A DNA stretch of 64,000 nucleotides from Echria macrotheca (GCA_030411725.1 MU839829.1:124001-188000), one strand, 5' to 3'; positions 41,776-54,640 are shown, counted from the first letter of the stretch. Numbers and translations are program-made. The notes: a model not told the origin generated them from the letters alone.

Positions 41776-42741
41776 ATGGCCCACTCTACTATATTCACTT
41801 ACCTCGGGATTCTATTTTCCCTCGGCATCGTTGCCGCAACAATAGACTTTATCCTTCCCTACCTCCGTCCTTCACGCCTTCATCGGTACCTCCATCGTGG
41901 CGACTCGGCGCAAACCTCATGGGCCCTCGTCACCGGCGCCTCGGACGGCATCGGCAAAGCCCTCTGCTATGAGCTCGCCGCGACCGGATTCAACGTCGTG
42001 CTCCACGGGCGAAATCCGTCTAAGCTGGAAGCCGTCCAGAACTCGCTGTCCTCCACCTTTCCATCCCGCGCATTTCGAACTATCGTGGCAGATGCAACCA
42101 TCTGTACCGAGGATGCCATCCAGGCCATCGCGAACAGAGTCAGTGATTTGCAACTCACCGTCGTGATCAACAACGCGGGAGGCACGCCTGTATCCGCGCC
42201 AAACGGCGATATCTACAAGCGTCTCGATGAGTACTCACACAAAGAAGTCGCCGACACGGTGAATATGAATGTCGTATTTCCCACTATGCTGTCGAATGCG
42301 CTTCTCCCTCTGATGATAAGGAACGGCGGACGGGGTGTGATCATCATGATTGGGTCCGTTGCGGCGAGGGGATTTCCGTTGATTGCCCCTTATGGGGCTG
42401 GCAAGGCCTATCTTCGCGTCCTTTCGGAAGCCCTGGGACAGGAGATGCATATGGCAGGTTATGATGTAGAAGTCATATGTATGCCGTTGGGAGGTGTCAC
42501 GGGCGTGCAGGCGATATGGCAGAAGCCGAGCCTGTTTACGCCGCACGCAACCACGGCGGCAAAGAAAATTCTGGCGAGGGTTGGATGTGGGAGATCAGAG
42601 ATCATGCCGCACTGGCCGCATGCATTGCAACGACTGCTGACGGATTTAATTCCGAGGGGGTTGAGAGGGGGGATTTTTCGGGAAGCTATGGCCGAGATTC
42701 AAAGAAATGGCTTGAATCCGCAGGATGGGAAAAGGGATTAA
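41776..42741 (+). CDS. Short-chain dehydrogenase, hydroxysteroid/3-ketoacyl reductase type
   Basis: Single exon, 321 aa. An N-terminal hydrophobic helix (about 6-30) suggests ER membrane attachment. The cofactor motif TGASDGIG is at 53-60, NNAG at 132-135, catalytic Ser194 in MIGSVAARG and the Tyr-xxx-Lys pair Y206-K210 in PYGAGK. The layout with an N-terminal anchor resembles 17-beta-hydroxysteroid dehydrogenase 12/3-ketoacyl-CoA reductase relatives. The C-terminus lacks a clear dilysine ER signal. The active site is complete. It probably reduces a keto group on a lipid or secondary metabolite; the exact substrate is unknown. The start sits in a good context (ccaacATGg). Confidence 0.87.
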   Translation: MAHSTIFTYLGILFSLGIVAATIDFILPYLRPSRLHRYLHRGDSAQTSWALVTGASDGIGKALCYELAATGFNVVLHGRNPSKLEAVQNSLSSTFPSRAFRTIVADATICTEDAIQAIANRVSDLQLTVVINNAGGTPVSAPNGDIYKRLDEYSHKEVADTVNMNVVFPTMLSNALLPLMIRNGGRGVIIMIGSVAARGFPLIAPYGAGKAYLRVLSEALGQEMHMAGYDVEVICMPLGGVTGVQAIWQKPSLFTPHATTAAKKILARVGCGRSEIMPHWPHALQRLLTDLIPRGLRGGIFREAMAEIQRNGLNPQDGKRD

Positions 42742-42952
42742 AGATTTTTGTTGTCGAGATTCACACCTAGTCAAGCAGCGAGCATTTTACTGCTGTTGAG
42801 GTCTAGACAAGACTTTGACCGATTCACGACTCCCTAGGATCATGTTGCCCTGAACGCGATAGTCTATATGCCTTCAGAACAGTCTCTCCATCTCCGTGGT
42901 ACCATACAGATAGTAATTATACCATATCTTGCTCCGTCCTGTTCTTGTCTAT

Positions 42953-43373
42953 GGCATCTGATAGGGGTGCACCCCCCTTTTGCTACGGGCGCATCCCCTC
43001 GCAATAATGTTTTAAGCATCTGTCCTCTAGTCTATTGTTTATATCATTTTAAAAAGCTCGATATGTATATATACTAGGCCTATTGACCATATACAATGGT
43101 CTGAATTAGCTAACCGTTGAGAAAAATAAAGATTTAAAGTAGTTACGTTTATTTGCTAAGCCCCTGGATTCGCTTTAGGTCGAGACCTTTTCTACCATAT
43201 TTTCTATAAATAAAGGTTTAAAAACGTAATTAATAGATCGCAAAGCCGTTATTCATGGCCCTTATGGCATTGCTAGTACGCCGAAACGCTTTTATTTGAG
43301 GATGTAGGCGAAAGATTTATCTTTAAAGGGGATGCGTACGGATCAAAAGGGGAGTGCACCTCTATCAGACGCC
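42953..43373 (-). mobile_element. MITE family 1, copy C
   Basis: 421 bp, reverse orientation relative to A, B and E. It is flanked by a perfect 8-bp duplication, ttgtctat (42945-42952 and 43374-43381). Its right end reads CAGACGCC. It lies between the second SDR gene and the promoter of the aspartic protease. Confidence 0.9.
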
Positions 43374-43719
43374 TTGTCTATTTACCTTTCTTCAGGAATA
43401 CATCACGGCACTCCATGAATTGACGTGTTATCTGGCTGCCAGCTGCGACCTATCAGCGATCTCTCAACCACTCTTTTCCAACACTTTCCCGATCCAACCA
43501 TCTTGCCGAACTGCCCTGAGTCAGCCACACTCAAACGAAAACGGATACGCTCTTGGAGGGAGTCTCGTGTCAGCATTCAAGATTCAGCATCAAACGATAG
43601 AGAGGAAATAAAGCCTGTGCTTGATATACAATACCCGTTCCCCTACCGACACCCAAACTCGAACCAAACCCGAACCCGGACTACGGAGTACCCGGAGTCT
43701 CACTCTCTAAGCCATCGAC

Positions 43720-45086
43720 ATGTTTTACACTTCTATCCTCCTCTGGCTGCACGCCTGGTTCGATACCGCACGTCTACAATCAGCCATCACCGGCCCCAAG
43801 TTCCCATCACTAAAACTTGAATGGACATCAGTAGACTCATTCCAAGGCGCCTACTTCGTCAACATCCAAGTCGGCACGCCGCCACAGACTATCCGACTGG
43901 TCCACGACTCGGCATCCAGCGACATCTTTCTGCACTCGACAGCAGACACAGCATACCTGGCCTCCTGCGCGGCGCAGACGCCCCCCATCTGCTCCCCACT
44001 CTGTGACCGACTCTTATAACAAAACGCGATTCAAACACAACAACTAATTTCGCACTAGATGACAACACCACCTCAACAACCCACAAAGAGATCGGCCCAA
44101 ACAAGTACCAACCGCCAATCCTCGGCCTTGCAGCAGCCAACGGCTCATACATCACCGAAACGCTCCACATCCCCGGCGCAACGATCCACTCCCAGATAAT
44201 GGGCAGCACCTGGTCCGCCTCCATCCCCGTCGGCATTCTAGGGACCGGCTTCCCGCGGACCCAAGCCGGCGCAATCACAGGCCTCTACCCGCGCTACCCA
44301 TCCTTAATCACCCGCATGGTCTCGGACGGGACCATCGCCGCCCAGACAGAGAGCATCTGGCTCGACCCGACGCGGTCGGACCCCGACTCCTTCCCGCCCG
44401 GTCAGGCCCTCTACGGCGCAGTCGACACGTCCCTGTTCACAGGAGAGCTGGTCACCCTCCCCGCCGTGGAACCGCGGAGTAGTCCGGTCCGAAAATCTGA
44501 CGACCCGACGAACTGGAATTTGGTCCTGGGATCGGTGACGACGAGCACTCATCCCGGGACGAACCTGTTAGCGAACAGTAGTAGTATCTCCTGTGTGATC
44601 GACACAGGCACGGCATTCTTCGCCCTCCCGAACTCATCGTTCGTCAACCTCGTCGCGTCCTTCCCCTCTGCCGTCTTGAATTCTTCCGTCCAGGGGTTCC
44701 CCCCGTTCTGGCAGGTTCCCTGCGCGGAGCGGGAAGACCCGGGGAACGCGCTGCTCTTCACCCTCGTTGACCCGGATGATGCGGCGATCAACGTGACGGT
44801 TACGGTGCCGCCGTGGCTGGTTGTTTGGCCTACGCATGATCTGGTTCCGGGCGGGGACCGGGACACGTGTGCGCTGAACGCGCTGGCGTGGGAGGCGTAC
44901 TTTGGGGACGGGGACTTTGGGAGGAAGTATGAGTGTGTGCTGGGGGTGAGTGTGATGAAGGCGGCTTATTGGGTGCTTGATACGGGGAGGAGGGAGGCTA
45001 GTGTCGCGACGGCGGTGGCGAGGGGGCATCGGCCGGGGAGGGTGGTCGGTGTGCCGAAGGGCGGGGTGCGGAAGTTGAAGTTGTAG
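43720..45086 (+). CDS. Secreted pepsin-like aspartic protease (A1), unusual first motif
   Basis: Two exons are proposed, 43720-44002 and 44059-45086, giving 436 aa. A hydrophobic N-terminus (1 to about 20) acts as the signal. The A1 fold starts with GAYFVNIQVGTPPQ. The first catalytic Asp (D63) lies in HDSASSD rather than the usual DTGSS. The second (D276) is in the regular VIDTGTAF. The intron ends with an ideal aactaat branch and TAG acceptor, but its donor GTGACC is weak. Without splicing, the frame breaks twice within 60 bp, and the bridging frame reads like protease sequence (DSYNKTRFKHNN). A frameshifted relic or sequencing error is therefore the alternative. The Gly-to-Ala change in the first motif may lower activity. 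No GPI signal is seen. Confidence 0.75.
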
Positions 45087-45295
45087 CGACATGTCTTGGT
45101 GCTGGATCGGGGGGTGGAAACTGCCCGACTTGCAGTGTCATGGCTTACATATATGTGACACCGTCGGTCGAGACATGTCGGGATAAGAGAGTTAATACAT
45201 GTATCTACCAGATGTTAGACACGACCGTCACACGAGGCGACCTGGGTTACCTTACCTTACGTTCAATTAACACACACTAGAAGTTCATTACAGAT

Positions 45296-45721
45296 GGCAT
45301 CTGAAAGGGGTGCACCCCCCTTTTGCTACGGGTGCATCCCCTCGCAATAGCGTTTTACGCCTTGGCCCTCGAATCTACTGTTGATATTTTCCCCAAAAGT
45401 TGAATATATACATACCTGTTAGAGGCCTATCTACTATATAATAAGGGGTTTTAAAATTGTAAAGGCTGATAAAAGTAAAGGTATAAGGCAGTTACGTTTA
45501 TTTGCTAAACCCCTGGATATGTGTTAGGTCGACACTTTATATCTTATTTCCGGTAAATGAAGGTTTAAAAAAGTAATTGATGAATCGTAAAGCCCTTATT
45601 AATTATGACCATTTTGGCATTGCTAATACGCCGAAGCGCTTGTATTTAAGGATGTAGGCGAAAAATTATCTTCAAGGGGATATATACGGATTAAAAGGGG
45701 GATACACCTCTATCAGACGCC
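45296..45721 (-). mobile_element. MITE family 1, copy D
   Basis: 426 bp in reverse orientation like copy C, with a perfect 8-bp duplication, ttacagat (45288-45295 and 45722-45729). It ends 58 bp from the stop codon of the MFS gene, so it may lie within that gene's 3' untranslated region. Confidence 0.9.
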
Positions 45722-45779
45722 TTACAGATCTACGACAATGTTTATTTGGTTCCGTGTATGCCGACCAGGGAAAGAACAG

Positions 45780-48028
45780 CTAGGAAGCAAACCGGAAATC
45801 CAACCGCTTATTCCCCTCGTCCGTCGTCGTCGCGAGATACCTCGCTTTTTCTCTTTCACTCATCAGGTTCCAAACCCGATCCCGTCGTCGGCTTCGAACC
45901 AGATAATATACCTTTGTAGAGAAATACAAAACAATATTGAAGGCGACTGTGGCTAACAGGACGGTATTGCCGCGGTGGTACAGTGGCGCGTCGTCCTGGC
46001 GGTAGATGTTTGATGCTATTATACTGCCTCTGTCCACAGTTTAGTCCTTTCTTTCTCATGCGAGTGGGTGAGATGGGAGGACGTACCCTTGGACGCACAT
46101 GTTGTACATGGCCGCGCCGACGGTCCGACTGCGGACGGTATTGGCATTTCGAGAAACCCAACCAACTTGGATTGGGTGTGCTGGACATGTCAGTCCAGGG
46201 AATGAAATAAAGCTCAGGCGGAAATACCATAAGGACTGCCGAGGAAAACAGTCATGACCAGCCACGTCGTCCACTTTGACACGGCCGTCGTATCAACGAG
46301 CCGTAGCCATAACAGGAACGGGATCGCCCAGAACTGGGGAATCACCGCCATGAAGGCCATCTGGTTGATCATTTGGCTGGCGTATGTGAGGATGAGCATG
46401 TACATGACTTCATGGTCAGCATCAACTCGGTTCCCGACGGTGTTGTAGACATACTATGCAGCAGCTGCGACGGGATGACCAGCAGATTCGTCTGGAAGGT
46501 AGTAAAGCCCATGCCTTTGAGGCTGAGCGTAAGATACGACGTTGGCGTCGCGTACGGCACGTGGTTTGTCAGCCCGATGAAGTAGAGCGGCCACAAATCA
46601 AAGTCGCACAGGCTCTTCCAGAGCAGTCGCAGGGTTAGCGGCTCGCGGTTGTGCATGCCCCCCTTGGACGGGTCATCGCGGATCACCCGGTTAACGAGGA
46701 TGACTTCCTCTCTGGATGTTGTTAGTCTTGACTGTACTCACACTACCCCAGCGGAACTCATTCGACCACCAGCGGTACAAAGAAAGGGCGAAACTCACCG
46801 AGGACTAAACCACCCCCGTTCCCCCCTCAACCAACCAGCCGTCTGCGTCGGTCCAGCAGGCATCAGCCCAAAAGAGATAATGCCAAACCCCAACGTAATC
46901 AACCCCTACGAACATCAGCCAAACGCCTAAATCTCGGCACGGGAGAGTATACCTCAACCAGAAAAAGCCACCTCCACCCGGCCAACCCCCCCACGCCCCT
47001 GAGGTGCAACAGCCCAAAAGCCGAAAACGCAGCACATATATCCGCCACCACCATGGCCGCCCAAAAGTATCCCATGCGAATGGTAAGCTCGTGCGCCTTG
47101 TAAAAGTACGACAGATACAGCACAACGGTGGGGATGAACCCGCCCTGCAGGACGCCAAGCAGCCCGCGACACAAAAGATACCCCGTCTTCCCCACCAGAA
47201 AGAATTGGCTCGCCGCAACGGCGGACCAGAGCACCATCTGCAGCGGGATCCAGCGGTCGGGCCCCAATTTCTTCGAGACAAGCTGGGAGGGGACCTCGGC
47301 GAGGAGGAAGGCCAGGGCGAAGAGGGAGTTACCCGTGTTGTAGTCTTTTGCACACCCAGTCAGACAATACAATAGCCTGTGGTATGGGAAGGATAGGGGT
47401 AAAGGAAGACAAACCATCGGTAGTCAGACCGAGTTCGGGGAGTAGGTTATCCGTCACGGCCTGCCGGATGTTCGCGCGGTCCATCTCGAGCGCGCAGAAC
47501 ATGAGACACGCGCCGAGCATGATGGTCCAGTCGATCTTGCGGACGAGCGTTCTTTCTTCCCGCCAGGTCCAGCGCGCCGCCGGGTCGAACCGGTGTATGT
47601 TTTCCCAATCGGGGCGGGGGCGGTACTGCGCGGCGAGGTCGGGGTCGTCGAAGACGCCGGGCTGTCTTTCGTTTTAGCTCTTCGGTCCTGGCACCGATTC
47701 CGAGTCCGGAGATTGCACAAACCTGCGTAGCGATATCATCTAGATCTACCTCGTCCCGCTTTTTGCGAGTGGTGAAGGGCCAGAATGTGGACAGCGTCTT
47801 CTCCGGCCTGCCGGGTGCGTCTTCCATCTCGTCGGGACTTATCAAGGCGGTTGTGACGTGGACATCTTCCTTGCTGATCTCGGATCGAATATCGTCTTCA
47901 TCGTCTTCTTTCCACTCCTCGAGTCTTTCATCGACTGCTGTTAGCTCCACCCTGCCGGTCTGCCGTTGGTCATTTCGTGATGTGGAGGATGAGCTGAAGG
48001 TTGAATAGAGAGATACAATGGGTGGCAT
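45780..48028 (-). CDS. MFS transporter, ACS (allantoate/vitamin permease-like) family
   Basis: Eight exons on the minus strand: 48028-47723, 47661-47415, 47344-46953, 46905-46799, 46711-46455, 46407-46228, 46180-46087 and 46029-45780, with seven introns of 47-87 bp, giving 610 aa. All splices keep the frame and restore family-typical sequence. It is a 12-helix plasma-membrane permease with a long, acidic, cytosolic N-terminus. Family marks include MLGACLMFCALEMDRANIRQ in helix 1, SLFALAFLLAEVPSQL in helix 2, CRGLLGVLQGGFIPT in helix 4, REEVILVNRVIRDDPSKGGM after helix 6, and VGWVSRNANTVRSRTVGAAM in helix 10. The group carries organic anions such as allantoate, nicotinate, biotin or pantothenate; the substrate here is not identifiable. 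Confidence 0.9.
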
Positions 48029-48746
48029 GCTGACATCTATAACCGCAGACTAGGACCGGACGAACAGAACAAAGCAAATGCCATGAGAAGATAGAATACG
48101 TCAGGGGAGAAATACGTGGATGGGAGAATGGAAGATAGGTTAGTTACATGAGAACGTCCCCGCTGACACGCATTGCGCCTGACGAGCTGTCCAAGGCGCA
48201 ATCCGATACGTGACGGCGGCGGCGTGGGGTGTCGGTGGCAGCGTCATGTGTGCGCCCGCTGTGTCTCAGCATCTCACATGCCGGCCGGCAGTATAAATAT
48301 CGAGCCAATCTTTGTTATGAGGTCGGGAGATAGTGGCATGGGGGCAGGGTGGTGTCGAAGGATGGAATCTGCTCAACACCAGGCTATCATTTGCCGGCAT
48401 GCCTAGATCTGATCCGATCAGTATTCCTGCTGCCTCCAGAACAAGTGAAACTCAAAATAACCCCTCATGATTTTGATGAGATCTGAGAGTGGGACTCAGG
48501 TCAGTGACGGTTGACGCGGTTTGGGAATGGCGTGCTTTTAGGGGTAATGGCGACTGGACCAATCGGAGCGGCAGGTGAGTTCTTGGGACCTGAGGTAACA
48601 GTGCATGAACGAGCCCAGATCTGACGAGATTCATCGGCCGGGTAGCGCCATTTTTGGATGGCATTTGGAGAATGCCATGTCGGTCCGGCATGGCGTGCGC
48701 AGGGCAGCTGGCATGTACATAAGTCGCCTCCGGTGGGTTTAAGTTA
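48029..48746. promoter_or_regulatory. Upstream region of the MFS gene
   Basis: Holds the MFS promoter. No clear TATA box is found on the minus strand close to the start. No gene is seen up to the MITE at 48747. Confidence 0.35.
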
Positions 48747-49148
48747 GGCATCTGATAGGGGCGCACCCCCCTTTTGATCCGTACGCATCCCCTTGAAGAT
48801 AATCTTTTCACCTACATCCTCAAATACAAGCGGTTCAGCGTATTAGCAATGCCAAAAGGGTTATTAATAAGGGCTTTACAATCTATCAATTATGTTCTAT
48901 AAGGTGGGAAAGGTCTTAATCTAACATATACCCAGGGGTCTAGCGAATAAACGTAACTGCCTTATACCTTTACTTTTATCAGCCTTTACAAGTTTAAAAC
49001 CCCTTACTATGTAGTAGATAGGCCTCTTACAGGTATATATTCAGCTTTTAGGGAAAATATCAGCAGTAGATTGGAGGGCCGATGCGTGAAACGCTATTGC
49101 GAGGGGATGCACCCGTAGCAAAAGAGGGGTGCACCCCTATCAGATGGC
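48747..49148 (+). mobile_element. MITE family 1, copy E
   Basis: 402 bp in the same orientation as A and B, with a perfect 8-bp duplication, ttaagtta (48739-48746 and 49149-49156). The right end reads CAGATGGC, one change from the consensus CAGATGCC. Confidence 0.9.
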
Positions 49149-49156
49149 TTAAGTTA

Positions 49157-49639
49157 GGACAATGCTGGATGGTGTAATTGCCCCTCTTGTTTGCTAGTCT
49201 GTATATCTGGGCGTCTGATGTGCAGCCCATGTGATGGTCCTTATTTTGACCTAGGATTGTCTATTCCGAACTCGGTGTCACAGAATGAAGGGGAACGGAA
49301 GACAAGACTGGTCGTCAGCGACGCCGTCGTGACAGTGTTTTCTTGTATACGATACCTATCACTTAATTGATTGAGACCAACTAGTTGAAGCCAGGTTGTA
49401 TTAAACGTTGCTGTATACGTATTGGATAGGTATGATACAAGGCTCCATAGAAAACTACCTAGGTACACTCCGGCTGCCAGGGCTCCCCGTCATGCAACTG
49501 ACACATATAATGACATATCCAAGCAAGCCAAGTCTCCTGATGTATGAAGAATACCTATCATTAATATTACAGCGCACTCATAGTAAACTAAACTCTCCCC
49601 GTCGAGTCCAGACTCGACAGCCCTTTCCCCTCTATTCCT
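49157..49639. other. Intergenic, MITE to Ser/Thr-repeat gene
   Basis: 3' flank of the minus-strand gene. No gene or RNA is recognised. Confidence 0.4.
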
Positions 49640-50833
49640 TTACGTGGCAACAGGCGGCGCACAAGTCGTGGCAGTGGTGACGATATTGACCGCCGCATGG
49701 ACAATAAGATACGCCACCGAGGGAGCGGTGCACGTCGGATACACCAGCGGTGCAGTCGCGTACGTCACCACATTGGGAAGGTTCTCGGCCTTGAAGGTGT
49801 ACTGACCCGGCGCGCATGTGTCAATGGGCAGGCAGTCGAGATCGACGTGGACCTGGGTGACGGTGTAGGGGGGGGTTAAGCAGGTAGGTGACTGTCACGC
49901 CGCCCTGGGAGTTGGCCGTTGCTATCCAGATGCCCACGTTTGTCGCCGCGTTGATGTTGTTGCCGCCTGCACCGACATACAGAGGTCCGCTGATGCCGGA
50001 TTGCAGTTGGGCGAGGGTGGGCGTCTCGTACCAGCCCCACCGGTTGCAGTCTCTGCCTGACTGTGTGTTGAGCTGCGTCGAGGCACCGTTTTGGTATCCG
50101 AAGGCCGTGCCGAAGGAGCAGGTTATCGTTGGGGGCGTACTGGTCGTTGAGGTGGTAGATGAAGTTGTCGAGGTCGAGGACGTGGTGGATGTGGTCGAAG
50201 TTGTGGATGTTGAGGAGTCGGATGAAGTTGTGGATGTTGACGTGGTGGATGTGGTGGAGGTTGACGACTCAGACGACGTTGTCGAGGTTGAACTTGTAGT
50301 GCTTGTCGAGCTCGACGTAGTTGAAGTCGTCGAAGTGGATGAGTCTGTGGTGGACGTGCTTGACGTAGTAGATGTGCTAGATGTGCTTGATGTAATCGAT
50401 GTGCTCAAAGTCGTCGACGTGGCGGATGTAGACGAGGTAGTCGAAGTACCTTACTTGACGTTAAGGACGTGGTGGATGTCGAGGAGGTCGTTGAGGTGGA
50501 CGAGGCGGACGAAGTGGACGAGGTGGACGAGGTGCTAGAGGTAGTCGAGGTGGTTGAAGTTGACGAAGACGACGAAGTCGACGGGGATAAGGACTCGGTC
50601 GGTCCACCTTTCGAGGAATAGTACCCATGCTTGGATGTTTTGCAGGCGGCCGCCTTCCACTTCTTCTCATCATACGCTGGCCATCCTTTCACATCGTGTT
50701 CAGGAGCCGGAGGAGCAGCCTTCCACTTGTCCACCGCGGTTAAATCGGGAGCCGGCTTCCAGTTTGGGCTCGTCCACAGCGCCGACACGGAACCGCAGCC
50801 AGCGAGCAGCACAACAGCGTAGGTCGCCTTCAT
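49640..50833 (-). CDS. Secreted Ser/Thr-repeat protein with C-terminal Cys domain (frame breaks)
   Basis: The start at 50833 gives a signal peptide (MKATYAVVLLAGCGSVSALW). A Trp/Lys-rich N-terminal part (about 20-80, repeated KWKAA) is followed by a long low-complexity STSTTSS region. A compact C-terminal domain has Cys residues and a CNRWGWYETPTLAQLQSGIS segment. Two frame changes are needed: one near 50440-50450 inside the repeat (one base short) and one at a run of eight C on the minus strand near 49868-49875 (one base extra). After the second change the sequence continues sensibly (TVTQVHVDLDCLPIDTCAPG) to a stop at 49642-49640. The two changes compensate. Sequencing indels in low-complexity DNA are as likely as real decay. 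It is probably a glycosylated wall or secreted protein; no enzyme motif is seen. Confidence 0.6.
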
Positions 50834-53800
50834 GTTTGAACGAGTGATATGGTCGGAATAACGAATGAACACGCGGCGGTACGAAAACCCTCGCTCCCGG
50901 CAGTTCGGGCAGCGACCCTTTATCAAGAAGACAGCGCACCACCGGCAAGCAAAGGGCATGTGCTAGATCCCGGCTGTTACCCTGAGGATTACTATCACAG
51001 ACGCGGCAGCCTCAGCCGCCAGCGGTAGCCATTCGGAGTTCCCGTTTGTCTTCACCCTTTCGCCAAGTGGAGGAATTGACGCTTGACCCAACGACAACGG
51101 TGAGATATCTACGGTTTACTTTTGGTGGCTGACTGGGCCGCTGACTGGCCGAACCCCGCAAAATTGGGGCCGTGCGGTCAGCGGTAGTTAGCAGCCGCAC
51201 ATATACGAAAAATATCTACAGCTATAGGGTTAAGGTTATATAAGGAAAATTTTCAACGCTCAGTCCCCTAAAGCACCCCTAAAGTACCCCTAAAATAGCC
51301 GTTTTCTACTATATCTATTTAATCGTACTTATTTAATTTTTTATAATAAATTTACGTATATTTATATACTTTTCTACGTAGTTTCTATAATTTTAATAAA
51401 CGGCTAAAAATCTATTTAACTATTAATAACTATTTAATATTTAACCGGTTAAGTAATTATACTAAACCCTAAATAATAACCCCTTTTCCTTTTTTACAAC
51501 CCCTATTACTTTAAAAACAAATAGTTTATTACCCTAAAAATAAATCCCCTAATAGTAACCCCCTAACAGTAATTACCCCTAACTAATACTAAAAGATTTT
51601 TGCTATAACCGGTTTTTATAAAGCTATTTATAAAAAGCGTTTAAAAACTTTAAAATTTAATTTTATATAAAATTAACTTTTATTACCGTTTAATCCTTAG
51701 AAATTTAATATATATTAGTAATTTTACGGATTTTTTTAATAGTTTTAAGCCATAGGGAATATTATTATAACTTCAATTACTAGTTAATATATTAGTAATT
51801 ACCTTATTAGTAGTTTAAAGCCGTAATAAATAATTGATTAGTAAAGTCAACGGTTTACTTATATTATATAATAACTTTTAACTAAACCTATGCTTAATTA
51901 ACCAGCCTTTTAAAAGGATTGCTAGAATTCTAAAATCAGCACCTTAAAATCCTAACTATAAATATATATTAGTACAAATTAAACTAAGCACTTTAACCTT
52001 ATACTCGTAACTACCCCCCCCTTACCCTAACGGTCCAACCCGGACCGAATAATTTAACCGCTATAATAAAAAGTAATAATAGTTTATTTATTTACCAATA
52101 TATAAAATCCCTAATTTACTTAACCTTATATACTTATTTAATTTCTTTATCCGGGTTAAAAATTACGTAAAGAAATAACATATCTCAAACACGCTCCCGG
52201 AGGGCTAAGTATAAGGTAGGTTAGTTAATACTATTAGAACTTAAACCTAGGGCGTTTTGTAACCTTAAAATTGTAACAATTTTTAACTAAACTTACACCT
52301 AATTAACTAGCCTTTTAAAAAAATTACTAAAATTCTAAAGTTAGTACCTTAAAATCCTAACTATAAATATATATTAGCACAAATTAAGCTAAATACCTTA
52401 GCCCTATACTTATAACTTATTATAAAATTTATACGATTTTAATATACCGGTTTATATAATATTATAACGGTTTAGTATTTAGGGTTATAAAGCGGTATAT
52501 TTAATTTAAGTTAAATATTAAAAAAAAGGTTATAAACTTTAATTATAATATAATAATTACAAAAATAAAATTTAAAAAGGTAAGGTTTAACGCTAAAAGA
52601 GTAAAGGTAATAAAAAAGGGTAATTAAATAGTAATAGGGGTAAAAAGGGTAAGGGAAAGCGGTACAGTAATAATTAAGTTTAATATTAAAAGTTAATTAA
52701 AAAAAGAAAAAGGTTAAAGTTAGAAAAAACTACTAAAAAGTACGTTTTTTAAAACCACTTAATACGTATTAACTAATTATACTTTCACTATATATATTTC
52801 CTTTATAAGGGCTACTAAAACCTTAACAACTTACGCTTAATTTTAAGATTTAGTAACCTAAAGATATTTAGCTAAAATTAGTAACGTTTATATTAATATA
52901 AATAATTAACTTAATTAATTATTAGTTTTAATAACCTTTGTAACTTTAATTATAAATAAAATATAATTAAGGTATTAAAATATAAGGTAATTTTATATAA
53001 TAAATTATAAAAACTAATATTAAAAAGCTATTAAATTTTATAAAATTACCTTTTATAAGTAAAAAAAAAGGTTAGTAAAGTTAAAAGCGGCTAAATTATT
53101 TTTAAACTTTTATTTTAGCTTAAATATACCGGAAAGCTTATTTAACTTTAGTTAAATAAGCCGAAATAAGAAATCTAATATTATAATTTTAATATATTAA
53201 ATTTTAAAATACCTAAGTTAGGTTAAATAATTGGTTATTATTTATATAAATTTATATAAAAGGTAATTTAAATAATAATTAGTTATTTGCTTTTAGTTTT
53301 ACTAATTAACGTATTAGATTTATATTTTACTAACCTTTTTTAACTTAATTATTTTTACCTTTAAGCTTTAGCCTAAATATATTTACTTAATAATTTAAAC
53401 CTTAACGTAGTAAAAAGCCTTTTTAGTTTAATCCCATTAATTAATATATTTAATCTTAACGGTATAGCTTTAATTTTAGCTAAAACTTTTAAAAAGTTGG
53501 ATATTATATTAGATTTTTCAACATTAAAAGTTAGGAAATAACTTTTTAGTTAAATTTTAATAGAAAAAAAGGTAAAAAGTTATAATATTAAATAAATAAA
53601 TTAAAAGCTTACGGTTTTATATTATATTAGTAATATTTAAATAATTATATTAATTTTACTTATTATTTTTAAGGTTAAAAATAAAAAGTACGTATTAAGT
53701 TAGCTTTTTACCGGGAAATTTAAAGCTAAAAAGGTCTAAAATCTTTAAAAACCGCTAGTTACCCTTATAGGTATATAGGTAAGTATATAATAGTTAAAGA

Positions 53801-54640
53801 GCAAATCAACTAAGGTTTAAAAATAATATTTTAGTAATTTAGCTAATTTATCAATTTAATACTATAACTTTAAATAAATTTACTAAAAATTATTTTTTAC
53901 GTAACCGTTAAAAAGTAAATTTTACCCTTTATTAATATATACCTTTTTTTTACTATTTAATATTATAATATTATAAAAACTTTAAGTAATTAGTTAATTT
54001 TATATAAGGTATAAGGTAAAAATTTATACTAAAGAGCTATTAAATCCATTAGAACTTTATAATTATTATAACGTATAGTTAAATTAATTACTACAAAAGC
54101 TTTAGTTTATTAGGTTTATTAGTATCTTTATCTTTATTATTTTTAGTTTTTATATATTAGTTACTTTAAAATAATTAATTAATAATTTTATTAATTAGGA
54201 AAAGGAAAAATTTATTTTTTATAATTATAATATTATTTTAATATTACTTTTAAAGGTAAAATTACTTAAATTTCTTTTACTTTAGCTTATAAACTTTAAT
54301 TATATTTAACGTATATATTATTAAAACTATAACTTATATTTTTTAAGTATTATTTTAAAGCTTTACGTTATTAATAATAATTAGTTTTAGTACTAATATA
54401 TTATTAATTAGTATAATAATTGTTACAGAAATAACAATAGGTAGTACTATTGGTGTTATTAATATTAACTATACCGTTTTCCTTATAGGGGCTATTAAAG
54501 CCCCTTTCCTTATTATAACCCCCCTTTTCGCTTATATTTTCTTTAGTTAAATAAATACTATTTTAGTTTAAGTTGGTAAAAGTAAAAAAATAAAGGGTTA
54601 TAAAGTAATTTTTCGTTTTAATATAGTATTAAAAGTAATT

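Noticed and set aside
49888..50538. Val/Asp-rich plus-strand frame opposite the Ser/Thr-repeat gene
   Set aside because: Antisense of the TSTTSS repeats; no signal peptide or family.
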